This document shows, piece by piece, positions 48,859 through 57,094 of a stretch of 64,000 nt of DNA (positions within the stretch are counted from its first letter, which is position 1; each line of letters begins with the position of its first letter). The notes under the pieces were generated by a model. That model had not been told where the DNA came from. It ran no database searches and saw nothing but the letters and a program-made list of their open reading frames with translations. This DNA comes from CAUJGQ01 sp042408665. GTDB lineage: Bacteria > Chloroflexota > Dehalococcoidia > CAUJGQ01. The stretch spans positions 1-64,000 of the forward strand of contig JBHOQW010000175.1 in NCBI GenBank assembly GCA_042408665.1, read 5' to 3'. A program made the translations under genes and the position numbers.

Positions 48859-50154
48859 CTATGAGGCCGCCTCCTCCTCTACGTCTACGTCCCCGTCCGC
48901 CGCGTCCAGAAGCTCACGGCTCACGGCCGCGGCGGCGCCGGGCTCCGGCCAGCGGCGGTAGATCAGCGCCAGCGTCGGCGGCACGATCAGCGTCGTCACC
49001 ACGCTCATCATTACCACCACCGCGAACACCTCGTCGGGGATAATGCCGGCGGAGCGCCCGATGCCGGCCACGATCAGGCCCACCTCGCCGCGCGGCACCA
49101 TGCCCACCCCCACCGCCAACACCTTGGGCAGGGGGAGCCCCCAGGTCGCGATACCCGCGCCGATGAGCTTGCCGGCCACGGCGACCGCGCTCACCACCGC
49201 CGCCAGGGCCAGTATCTCCGGATCGGTCAGGGAGGAGAGCGTGACGCGCGTGCCGGTGACCACGAAGAAGTACGGCACCAAGAATTCGGACACCGGCCGC
49301 AGCGTCTCCGCCAACTCCTCCCGCTCGCGCGATTCGGCCAGCACCATACCGGCCAGAAAGGCGCCGATGATGCCGGCCAAGCCGATGACGCCGGCCAGCG
49401 CCGCCAGCCCGAGCATGGCGATCAGGCCGACGCTGAGCAGGCCCACGTGCCGGCGCACGGCGTCCAACCGAGCGGAGTAGCGCCGGGTCACGTGGCTGCC
49501 GGCCCAGCCCACGAACAGCACGAAGGCCACCGCCTGTACGCTCACCAGGCCAATCGCCAGAGGAGAGGTGGCCGCCTGTGCCATCGATGACACCACAGCG
49601 AGTAGGATCAGCCCCAGCACGTCGTCGATCACGGCCGCGCCCAGGATAATGCGCGCCTCGTCGCTGCGCAGGACGCCCAGCTCGTGCAGCACGCGCGCCG
49701 TGATCCCCACACTGGTGGCCACCAGCGCGGTGGCCACAAACGCGGCCTCCACCCGAGGGTGGCCCAGCGCGGCCATAAGGGCAAAGCCCAACACAAACGG
49801 AAACACGATGCCCAGCACCCCTACCAGCGCCGCGCGCACGCCGACGCGCAGGACGTCGGTCACCCGGGTCTCCAAGCCGACGGTGAAGAGCAGGATGATC
49901 ACGCCCAGCTCTGCCACCGTCTCGTGGGTGAGCTGGAGCGCGTGCTCGGCCGCGGCGCGATCACCGCCAAACAGGTCCAGAAGCCCCTGCCCCGGGTGAC
50001 CGGTCAGGCCAAGGGCGTGTGGCCCGATCACCACGCCAGCCAGTAGCTCACCGATCACGGCCGGCTGGCCGAACCGCGCCGCCACCATGCCCCCCAGGCG
50101 GGCCGCGGTGTAGAGAATGAAGAGGTCGAGTAGCACCGTGGTCAAGGCCTGCAT
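48859..50154 (-). CDS. CPA2-family cation/proton antiporter (KefB-like, no RCK domain)
   Basis: 431 residues from the ATG at 50154, twelve or so membrane segments. CPA2 motifs: AARFGQPAVIGELLAGVVIGP (residues 25-45), ILLFTVGLETRVTDVL, then AAVIDDVLGLILLAVV (ion-binding Asp pair region), and VPRGEVGLIVAGIG near 345. A highly acidic tail (AADGDVDVEEEAAS) ends the chain. The family exchanges K+ or Na+ for H+. The leader contains a c-di-AMP riboswitch, which makes K+ export the most likely role. Confidence 0.92.
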   Translation of the reverse strand: MQALTTVLLDLFILYTAARLGGMVAARFGQPAVIGELLAGVVIGPHALGLTGHPGQGLLDLFGGDRAAAEHALQLTHETVAELGVIILLFTVGLETRVTDVLRVGVRAALVGVLGIVFPFVLGFALMAALGHPRVEAAFVATALVATSVGITARVLHELGVLRSDEARIILGAAVIDDVLGLILLAVVSSMAQAATSPLAIGLVSVQAVAFVLFVGWAGSHVTRRYSARLDAVRRHVGLLSVGLIAMLGLAALAGVIGLAGIIGAFLAGMVLAESREREELAETLRPVSEFLVPYFFVVTGTRVTLSSLTDPEILALAAVVSAVAVAGKLIGAGIATWGLPLPKVLAVGVGMVPRGEVGLIVAGIGRSAGIIPDEVFAVVVMMSVVTTLIVPPTLALIYRRWPEPGAAAAVSRELLDAADGDVDVEEEAAS

Positions 50155-50189
50155 CGCGGCATCCCCACCCAAAACCCATCACAACGCAA

Positions 50190-50212
50190 GGAGGCTGTCG
50201 GTGACAGCCTCC
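50190..50212. promoter_or_regulatory. 10-bp hairpin before the antiporter gene
   Basis: GGAGGCTGTC-GGT-GACAGCCTCC, 36 bp before the start codon on the minus strand and downstream of the riboswitch. The minus-strand arm includes GGAGG, so it could hide or modify a ribosome site, or be a second terminator. Confidence 0.5.
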
Positions 50213-50317
50213 CCCTTCTCGCGGTATCCGCCGCGCCGGAACGTGCGCGCTGCCTAACGGATGCTTTGCCCGGATTGTAGCGCGGGGGCGGCGCCGGGGC
50301 CAGCCTGTTCGGCGTGG

Positions 50318-50347
50318 AGAAAGTGGCCCCGGCTTAGCCGGGGCCAC
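50318..50347 (-). terminator. Terminator of the c-di-AMP riboswitch
   Basis: GTGGCCCCGGC pairs perfectly with GCCGGGGCCAC (50323-50347) with a TTA loop. On the minus strand it is followed by TTTCTCC, weak but in the right place directly after the aptamer. Confidence 0.65.
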
Positions 50348-50349
50348 CA

Positions 50350-50500
50350 CCGCCTGAACCGTCCCACTGGTCTGCCTACGGGGTTAGCTTACGGGTTCGG
50401 CCCCAGTGGAGAGCTAGCCTACCCCGGTGCTTCCCGGGGATTCACCCAACAGTTGGTTCCCCCGTCGGCCCCCGACATGCGGGAGCACGTTCGGCGCCGG
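50350..50500 (-). ncRNA. c-di-AMP (ydaO-yuaA) riboswitch
   Basis: On the minus strand: GGGGGAACCAACTGTTGGGT and GGTGAATCCCC (50463-50432), GGGGTAGGCTAGCTC, then the diagnostic CCGAACCCGTAAGCTAACCC and CCCGTAGGCAG (50400-50372), with CCACTGG/CCAGTGG as an internal stem. These match the conserved core of the ydaO class (CCGAACCCGUxAGCUAACC). It lies in the leader of the CPA2 antiporter gene, before a terminator hairpin. c-di-AMP binding should stop transcription in this arrangement. Confidence 0.9.
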
Positions 50501-50559
50501 CCCTCCGGTCGTAGAGCCATGGTGCCATGCGCGCGGTCGCGCACGGCCTGTCCGCAGGC

Positions 50560-50575
50560 GGTATCCTAAGATACC
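50560..50575. promoter_or_regulatory. 16-bp palindrome upstream of the riboswitch
   Basis: GGTATC-CTAA-GATACC, 6-bp perfect arms, between the riboswitch and the divergent crp/fnr-type gene. Could be an operator for that regulator or part of a promoter; TAGGAT/TATCTT on the minus strand look -10 like. Confidence 0.4.
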
Positions 50576-50740
50576 CATTTGGAGTAACACGGTGTCCAGC
50601 CCCAACCGCGCCAACACCCGGCCGCGACCACGATTCCAAGATTTCTTCGGCCGCGCGTCGTACGATTTGAACTGGTCACGGCCCGAGCTTGCCCCCAGAG
50701 CTCGGCTTCCGTGGGGACCGGGGCGAGCAGGAGGGAAGCG

Positions 50741-51436
50741 ATGGCGGTCACCAATGAACAGGTTACGATGCTGCGGGCGGTGCCCCTGTTCGCCGCGGTA
50801 CCAGAGCAGGAGCTTGCCCGGCTGGCAGGCCGCCTGCGGCGCCGCACGTTCAAGCGCGGTGAGGTGATCATGCACCGCGGCGACCCGGCCGGCGCCCTGC
50901 ACGTGCTCCGCGCCGGCCGGGTCAAGATCACGCTTCCTTCGGAAGAGGGGGACGAGACGGTGCTGGCTCTCCTGGGCGAGGGCGCCTGCTTCGGCGAGAT
51001 CGCGGCCTTGGACGGCGGGCCGCGTTCGGCCACCGTCACCGCCGTGGAACCCACTGAGACGCTCGCCCTGTTGCGCGAGGACCTGCTCGCCCTGGCGCGG
51101 GAGAGCCCGGACTTCGCCCTCTCCCTGATCACCACGCTCGCCGCCCGCTTGCGCCGGGCAGACGAGTGGCTGGAAGACGCCTACTTCGCCGACCTGGACA
51201 CCCGCCTGGCCCGCCGGCTGCTGGACCTGGCGCTGGACCACGGCCGCCAGACGCAGGACGGGATCGAGGTCGAGTTCCCGCTCACGCAGTCGGACCTGGC
51301 GGGGATGCTGGGCGCCACACGCGTGAGCGTCAACCGGCTGCTGGGCACGTATCAGGATGCGCGCCTCATCCGCCTGAGGCGGGGCTCCTTCACCATCCTG
51401 CGCCTGGACGCCCTGCGCGCGCGTGCTGGGCGCTGA
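50741..51436 (+). CDS. Crp/Fnr-family transcriptional regulator
   Basis: 231 residues from the ATG at 50741 after GGAGGGAAGCG. Cyclic-nucleotide-type sensor domain (10-120) with LRRRTFKRGEVIMHRGDPAG and GEGACFGEIAALDGGPRSATV; the Arg-Ser-Ala pocket resembles cAMP-binding Crp, and no Cys set for an Fnr cluster is present. C-terminal winged helix-turn-helix with LTQSDLAGMLGATRVSVNRLL (about 186-206). Divergent from the c-di-AMP riboswitch and separated from it by a palindrome. Confidence 0.93.
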   Translation: MAVTNEQVTMLRAVPLFAAVPEQELARLAGRLRRRTFKRGEVIMHRGDPAGALHVLRAGRVKITLPSEEGDETVLALLGEGACFGEIAALDGGPRSATVTAVEPTETLALLREDLLALARESPDFALSLITTLAARLRRADEWLEDAYFADLDTRLARRLLDLALDHGRQTQDGIEVEFPLTQSDLAGMLGATRVSVNRLLGTYQDARLIRLRRGSFTILRLDALRARAGR

Positions 51437-51478
51437 GACGGCGTCCATCCGGGGTGTTTGGCGATGCGTGGAGCCGCA

Positions 51479-53488
51479 TCACGTCGCCGGTCGTGGGGCG
51501 GGGATGCCCGCTGGCCCGGCTTCGGGTCCGGCCTCGGGGGCGGGCACGCGCGGCCGCCGCTCGGTGGGCCGATCGGCCGGGCGGTGGCCGTCCCCTGTGG
51601 CCGTTCGCTCGCCCACCTGGGCGAAGGTCATCTTGTACAGGTTGGCGTAGATCCCGTTCCTGGCCAGCAGCTCCTCGTGCGTGCCCACCTCCACGATGCG
51701 CCCGTGCTCGAGCACCACCACCCGCGAGGCGTCGCGGATGGTGCTCAGCCGGTGGGCGATCACGAAGCTGGTGCGCCCGGCCAGGATCGTCTTGAGCGCC
51801 TGCTGAATGACCTTCTCCGTCTGGGTATCGATGTTCGCGGTGGCCTCATCGAGGATCAGAATGCGCGGCCGGGCGATGAGGGCACGGGCGAAGGCGATAA
51901 GCTGGCGCTGGCCGACGGACAGGTTCTGACCGCGCTCGTGCAGAACGGTGTCGTAGCCGTTCTCCAAATTGCGGATGAACTCATCGGCGCCCACCAGGCG
52001 TGCCGCCTCTTCGACCTCCTCGTCGGTGGCATCTAGGCGCCCGTAGCGGATGTTCTCGCGCACGGTACCGCTGAACAGGTAGGGGTCCTGCAACACCACG
52101 CCCATCTGCGAGGCCAGTGAGCTGCGCTTGATCTTGCGGATATCCACACCGTCGATCTTGATGCAGCCCTCTTTGACGTCGTAGAGCCGGCTGATGAGCG
52201 CCGTCATCGTGCTCTTGCCGGCGCCGGTGTGCCCTACAAAGGCGATCGTCTCGCCGGGTTCTACATGCAGGTTGATGTGCTGCAGCACCGGTGTGCCCTC
52301 CACGTACCAGAAGGACACGTCCTCAAAGTCCACGCGGCCCTGGATGTCCGGCAACTCCACGGCGTCCGGCGCGTCGGTGATCTCCGGCTTGGTGTCCAGC
52401 ACCTCGATGATGCGCTCGCCGCCGGCCATGGCCCGCTGGAACTGGGTGTACTGCAGCACCAGGTCCCGCACCGGGTCGAAGAACCGCTGCACGTACAGGG
52501 CGAACGCCACCAGCGTGCCCACGGTGAGCGTGCCGGCGTGCACGCGCAGGCCACCCACGATCACCACCAGGGCGGTGGCCAGGGCCACCAGCACCTCCAC
52601 CAGGGGCAGCACCGCGGCCGAGAGGCGGCCGGCGCGCACGTTGGCGTCCAGGTTGGAGTAGTTGATGCGGTTGAAGCGGCGGACGTTCGTCTCCTCACGC
52701 GACATACTCTGGATCGTGCGCACGCCGGACACATCTTCGTTGATGGTCGAGTTGACCACGGCGATGGCCTGGCGCACACGGATGAAGGCGGCGCGCGCCC
52801 GCTGCTGCCAGAACCACATCACCGCCACCAGCAGTGGCACCACGGCAAAGGTCACCAGCGCCAGCTGCGCGTCCCGATTGAGGAGCACTACCACCACCAC
52901 GCCCAAACCGCCGATGTCCGACAGAACCGTCAGCATACCGGAGGTGAGCAGCTCCTGCATGGCCGTGACATCCGAGGTGACGCGGGACATGACACGCCCC
53001 ACCTCGTGCCGGTCATAAAAGCTCAGCGAGAGCTTCTGGAGGTGGTCGAACATCTCCTTGCGCAGCCTGAGCAGAACGCGGTGACCGATGTACCCGGTGT
53101 TGGTGAGCTGCACCCACTGGAAGAACCAGGCGCCGGCCGCCAGCAGTACCAGCAGCAGGCCGACGCGGTTCAGCGCCGCGATCTCGTCGGCGCGGGCCGT
53201 AGCGTCTGCGGCCCGTGCGGCACGCACGATGTGGTTGGTGGCGATGCCGATGAACAGCGGCTGGAGGAAGGAACAGAAGGCAAAGCCGAGCACACCCAGC
53301 AGCGCCAGCGCCGCCCGCAACTTGTACGGACCCAGGTAGGGGAGCAGGCGGCGCACGACCTTCTGGTCGAAGACTTTGCCCAGTTCCTCGTCGTTCCAGC
53401 CGTCCAAGCCACGGCGGAAGGCGCCCGGCCCCAGGTTGGTAGCCGATGAGCTCCACCCGCCGGCGGCACCGCCGCCCCAGAACGCCAT
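51479..53488 (-). CDS. ABC exporter, membrane-ATPase half (catalytic Glu partner)
   Basis: 669 residues: six membrane segments (about 45-340), then an ATPase domain with Walker A VGHTGAGKST (about 430), signature LSVGQ in place of LSGGQ (RGQNLSVGQRQLIAF), and Walker B ILILDEATANID with intact Glu. The last 40 residues are a Pro-rich tail (PAPEAGPEAGPAGIPAP). It is encoded 71 bp behind the other half on the same strand. With that half it should form a heterodimeric exporter of the TM287/288 or BmrCD type. Confidence 0.93.
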   Translation of the reverse strand: MAFWGGGAAGGWSSSATNLGPGAFRRGLDGWNDEELGKVFDQKVVRRLLPYLGPYKLRAALALLGVLGFAFCSFLQPLFIGIATNHIVRAARAADATARADEIAALNRVGLLLVLLAAGAWFFQWVQLTNTGYIGHRVLLRLRKEMFDHLQKLSLSFYDRHEVGRVMSRVTSDVTAMQELLTSGMLTVLSDIGGLGVVVVVLLNRDAQLALVTFAVVPLLVAVMWFWQQRARAAFIRVRQAIAVVNSTINEDVSGVRTIQSMSREETNVRRFNRINYSNLDANVRAGRLSAAVLPLVEVLVALATALVVIVGGLRVHAGTLTVGTLVAFALYVQRFFDPVRDLVLQYTQFQRAMAGGERIIEVLDTKPEITDAPDAVELPDIQGRVDFEDVSFWYVEGTPVLQHINLHVEPGETIAFVGHTGAGKSTMTALISRLYDVKEGCIKIDGVDIRKIKRSSLASQMGVVLQDPYLFSGTVRENIRYGRLDATDEEVEEAARLVGADEFIRNLENGYDTVLHERGQNLSVGQRQLIAFARALIARPRILILDEATANIDTQTEKVIQQALKTILAGRTSFVIAHRLSTIRDASRVVVLEHGRIVEVGTHEELLARNGIYANLYKMTFAQVGERTATGDGHRPADRPTERRPRVPAPEAGPEAGPAGIPAPRPAT

Positions 53489-53559
53489 ACCCCTCGCTCC
53501 TTATTCGCCGCGCCACGGCCCGGCCCCTCGGTCCGGACCAGAGCGCCCGGCATGCCCGC

Positions 53560-55335
53560 TCAGGAGCCCGTCGCGCGCAGGCTGCGCTGGAACGCCTCCT
53601 CCTGCTCGCGCAGCTCCAGGTCGTAGATCTGGCGGTAGAGCCCGCCCTTCGCCAGCAGCTCCTCGTGCCGCCCTCGCTCCACGATCTCGCCCCGGCGCAG
53701 CACCAGGATCTGGTCCGCGCGCTCCACCGTGCGCAGGCGCTGGGCGATCACGAACGCCGTGCGGCCGCGCATCAGCTCTGCCAGCGCCTGCTGGATCAGG
53801 TACTCCGTCTCCATGTCCACCGAGGAGGTGGAGTCATCGAACACAAGGATGGCCGGGTTGAGCAGGAGCGTGCGGGCGATAGCGATGCGCTGCTTCTGCC
53901 CGCCGGAGAGGGTCACCCCCCGCTCGCCCACCCAGGTGTCGTAGCCGTCGGGCAGGCTCATGATGAAGTCATGGATGCGGGCGATCTTAGCGGCTTGGAT
54001 CACCTCTTCGTCCGTGGCGTCCGGCCGGCCGTAGCGGATGTTCTCCCGGATGGTGTCGATGAACAGGAACACATCCTGCTGCACGATGCCGATGCTCCGC
54101 CGCAGCGAGGCGAGCGTCACGTCGCGGATGTCGATCCCGTCGATGGTGATACGCCCGCCGGTGACGTCGTAGAAGCGCGGCAGCAGGTTGACGATCGTGC
54201 TCTTGCCGGAGCCGGTCGGACCCAGGAGTGCCACCATCTCGCCCGGTCGCGCCTCAAAGCTGATGTGGCGCAGCACGGGGGAGATGGCGTCGTAGCCGAA
54301 GGATACGTCCTCGAAGCGCACGTGCCCCTTCACGTCCTTCAGTTCGATGGCGTTGGGCTTCTCTTTCACCGCCGACTCGGCGTCCAGGATCTCGTAGATG
54401 CGCTGGCCGGAGGAGGTGGCGCGGGCCACGATGTTGACGATGAAGCCGAGCGAGCGCACCGGCATCTGCAGGAGCTGCAGGTAGAAGAGGAACGCGGTCA
54501 GGTCGCCGATGCTCAGGTGGCCGCCGGCCACTTCATGGCCGCCATACCAGATCGTGGTGACGATCGCCATGCCGCCCAGCGCCGTCATCAGCGGCGAGAC
54601 GCGCGCCATCACGCGATTGGTGTAATAGGAGTCCTTGAAGAGGGCCTCGATCTCCTTCCAGAACTTGGCCGACTCAAACGCCTCGCGGGCAAAGGACTTT
54701 ACCACCCGCATGCCGGAGAGGTTCTCCTGCAAGACGGTGGACATGCGCCCCTGCTGCTCTTGCACCCGCATCCACACCGGCCGCAGCTTGGACTGACTGA
54801 TGATGGAAATCGCGGCGATGATGGGCAGGAACACCCAGCTGGCCAGCGCTAGGCGCAGGTCCGCCAGGGCCATCAGGATCAGCGCCACCACCAGCAACAC
54901 GGCGGTGTACACCAGCCGCAGGAGGCCCATCGAGATGTAGAAGCGCACGCCCTCCACGTCCTGCGTGGCGCGCGACATGATCTGCCCGATCTGCGCCTTG
55001 TCGTGGTAGGCGTAGGAGAGACGCTGCAGCCGCTCGTAGATGGCGTTGCGGATGTCGAAGGCCACGTGCTGCGACAGCCACTCGCCCAGGTACGACTGAC
55101 CGAACGTGAACAGACCGCGCAGGATGGATGCCGCCAGGATGGCGCCGGCCGCCACCACCAGCAGGTGCTTGTCGCTGCTGCGCTGCACGCCGAGCTGCAC
55201 CGCCCAGCCGATCAGCTTCGGCTGCATGAGCACAAACGCGGAGGCCGCAAACACGCACAACGCCGCCAGCAGCAAACGCGTCGTGTACGGCCGCAAGAAT
55301 GTGAGCAACCGGATGAGCACGTGGGGATGGCGCAC
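53560..55335 (-). CDS. ABC exporter, membrane-ATPase half (degenerate site)
   Basis: 591 residues from a GTG at 55335, which follows GGAGAGGGAGAAGC. Six membrane segments (about 15-320), Walker A LGPTGSGKST (about 375), canonical LSGGQKQRIAI, and Walker B ILVFDDSTSSVD, where Asp replaces the catalytic Glu. Combined with LSVGQ in the partner, one of the two ATP sites is degenerate, as in heterodimeric exporters. First gene of the pair, with an operator-covered promoter 150 bp upstream. Cargo (drug, lipid or peptide) unknown. Confidence 0.93.
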   Translation of the reverse strand: MRHPHVLIRLLTFLRPYTTRLLLAALCVFAASAFVLMQPKLIGWAVQLGVQRSSDKHLLVVAAGAILAASILRGLFTFGQSYLGEWLSQHVAFDIRNAIYERLQRLSYAYHDKAQIGQIMSRATQDVEGVRFYISMGLLRLVYTAVLLVVALILMALADLRLALASWVFLPIIAAISIISQSKLRPVWMRVQEQQGRMSTVLQENLSGMRVVKSFAREAFESAKFWKEIEALFKDSYYTNRVMARVSPLMTALGGMAIVTTIWYGGHEVAGGHLSIGDLTAFLFYLQLLQMPVRSLGFIVNIVARATSSGQRIYEILDAESAVKEKPNAIELKDVKGHVRFEDVSFGYDAISPVLRHISFEARPGEMVALLGPTGSGKSTIVNLLPRFYDVTGGRITIDGIDIRDVTLASLRRSIGIVQQDVFLFIDTIRENIRYGRPDATDEEVIQAAKIARIHDFIMSLPDGYDTWVGERGVTLSGGQKQRIAIARTLLLNPAILVFDDSTSSVDMETEYLIQQALAELMRGRTAFVIAQRLRTVERADQILVLRRGEIVERGRHEELLAKGGLYRQIYDLELREQEEAFQRSLRATGS

Positions 55336-55492
55336 GCTTCTCCCTCTCCGCGCGCCCCTCCCGGTAGGACAGGGCACGCCGTCCACGGCCGGGGTTCCGC
55401 CCCGCACGCCCAGGGCGCCGGCACCGACCGCGTGGACGCCGTCCCGACGCCAACCTCACGACGGTAGACAAGCCGGAGCCGGGAACGTTGGC

Positions 55493-55522
55493 ATTCTAGT
55501 CAATGATTGACGTTCACGTCAA
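55493..55522 (-). promoter_or_regulatory. Promoter and overlapping operator of the ABC exporter operon
   Basis: Minus strand: -35 TTGACG (55522-55517), 18-bp spacer, -10 TAGAAT (55498-55493). The 16-bp dyad TTGACGTTCACGTCAA (55507-55522) covers the -35, and GTCAAT-G-ATTGAC (55500-55512) lies in the spacer and overlaps it. A repressor bound here would block RNA polymerase. Confidence 0.75.
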
Positions 55523-55629
55523 GGTTTACGGACCGCAGCGTCGCCGGGCGACGACAAGACCAGGGAGGCGCCCGGACGCAAGAGGACCACCGCCGAGCGC
55601 CTGGTTCCCGGCGGCCGGCCCCAGTGCCG

Positions 55630-55848
55630 TCACGCCCGCGCGTCGATGGCGGTGCCCTTGTGCGGCTCAATCAACCGCGCCAGCTCGCGCGCCTGTAGAG
55701 CCAGCGCCTCCTGGCGCGCCTTGAGCGCGGCTACCTGTAAGCGGGCCCGCACAACGGCGACGGGCAGGTCGCTGGGATCTGTCAGGGTGAGGTCGATCGG
55801 GCTGGAGCCCGCGGATATGGGTGACAGCACGGCACACCTCTCGCTCAT
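55630..55848 (-). CDS. Small helical protein, hypothetical
   Basis: 72 residues: a short variable N terminus (SERCAVLSPISAG), then DLPVAVVRARLQVAALKARQ and EALALQARELARLIEP, a strong heptad-like coiled coil, then a polar end. No ribosome site is obvious. The amphipathic pattern suggests it is real and not a shadow. Between the ABC exporter promoter and a TSUP gene. Confidence 0.45.
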   Translation of the reverse strand: MSERCAVLSPISAGSSPIDLTLTDPSDLPVAVVRARLQVAALKARQEALALQARELARLIEPHKGTAIDARA

Positions 55849-55907
55849 CCGAGTATCGAGGCGCCTCCGGCCAGGCTTTAGTCCGTGTACCTGCGTATAC
55901 CTGCCCC

Positions 55908-56684
55908 ATGTCGCCCTCCTTGGTAGACTGGCGCCGTATGTCGGGATGGGAGCTGGCGCTGGTCGCGGCGGTGGGGTTTGCGGGCAGCTTCTACGGCGTG
56001 ACCTCCGGGGGCGGCGGTTTGCTCATCATTCCCGGCCTGATCGTGCTCGGCATGCCGGGGCCGATGGCCGTGGCCACCAGCCGCGTCGGCCAGCTCACCC
56101 TCAGCGTGGCGGGGGTGGCGCGCTTCCGGCGGGCGGGCCTGATACGCGGGCGCACGGACCTGCCGCTGATGGCGGTGGTCACCGCCGGCTCGGCGGTGGG
56201 GGCCTTCCTCCTGTTACATGTGGACCCGGCCCGCTTTGAGCGGGCCTTCGGCGCGGTTACCCTGCTCCTGGCACCGGTGATCCTGTTCGGCCGGCGGCTG
56301 AAGCTGGAACAGCCGGGCGTCGCTCCGTCACCGATGCGGCTTGGCCTCGGCTACGTCTTCGCCTTCGCCACCGGGGTCTACGCCGGCCTGTTCGGCGCCG
56401 CCTGGGCCACGTTTTTCACCTACGTGATGGTCGCTGCCTTCGGCACGTCCTTCCTACAGGGAGCGGCGGTGCGCACCTTTGTGGGGATGGCCGTCGGCTT
56501 GGTGACGACACTGATCGTGGGTTTGGGCGGGCAGATCGACCCGCTGCCCTCGGCGGTGCTGGCGATCGCCACCCTCATCGGCTCCTACGCGGGCGCCTCC
56601 TTCGCCCTGCGCCGTGGCGAGGGGTACGCCCGCCAGGTTGTGGCCCTGATCGCGGTGGCGGCCGGGCTCAAATTGCTCCTGTAA
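55908..56684 (+). CDS. TSUP (TauE/SafE) family membrane protein
   Basis: 258 residues from the ATG at 55908 (an ATG at 55938 is an alternative; neither has a clear ribosome site). Eight or so hydrophobic segments with TSUP repeats GSFYGVTSGGGGLLIIPGLI (about 22-41) and FATGVYAGLFGAAWATFFTY in the second half. Exports or imports an anion; substrate unknown. The second TSUP gene in the window (the other at 10588) and not closely similar in sequence. Confidence 0.85.
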   Translation: MSPSLVDWRRMSGWELALVAAVGFAGSFYGVTSGGGGLLIIPGLIVLGMPGPMAVATSRVGQLTLSVAGVARFRRAGLIRGRTDLPLMAVVTAGSAVGAFLLLHVDPARFERAFGAVTLLLAPVILFGRRLKLEQPGVAPSPMRLGLGYVFAFATGVYAGLFGAAWATFFTYVMVAAFGTSFLQGAAVRTFVGMAVGLVTTLIVGLGGQIDPLPSAVLAIATLIGSYAGASFALRRGEGYARQVVALIAVAAGLKLLL

Positions 56685-56780
56685 GCCCGCTGGCTGCGCT
56701 GCCGCCCGCGCCCTATGCTCCGGGTGAACGGGCGCCCCGCACGGCGACGCGGTGCCCACACGCAGCACGGGAGGGTCACC

Positions 56781-57071
56781 ATGACCGGCGAACCAACCGC
56801 GGAGCGCGAGCGTCACGAGCGCTGGACGGAGCAGCAGATCGTGGTGCGTCAGGTCACCCACATTCAAGCCTCATGGACGGAGCAGGCGCGCGGCGAACCC
56901 GGCGCCTTCACGCTGCAACTGATTCTCGACAACGGGGTAACGGAGTACGTTCTGCGCCCGACGGCGGCCGACCTGCAGGTGCTGCTGCAGCTCTTCCAGC
57001 AGAGCGGCACGGCGATGTTCGATACCACGCGCAAGGTCTTGATGTTCAGCGACGTGGCGATCAAGGGCTAA
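56781..57071 (+). CDS. Small protein of unknown function
   Basis: 96 residues after GGGAGGGTCACC. Polar N-terminal half (ERERHERWTEQQIVVRQVTH), then a beta/alpha core FTLQLILDNGVTEYVLRPTA followed by DLQVLLQLFQQSGTAMFDTT. No membrane segment or signal. It converges with the CaCA gene, 23 bp away. No family recognised. Confidence 0.6.
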   Translation: MTGEPTAERERHERWTEQQIVVRQVTHIQASWTEQARGEPGAFTLQLILDNGVTEYVLRPTAADLQVLLQLFQQSGTAMFDTTRKVLMFSDVAIKG

Positions 57072-57094
57072 CGGCGGTCGCTGCTGCCGCCGCG

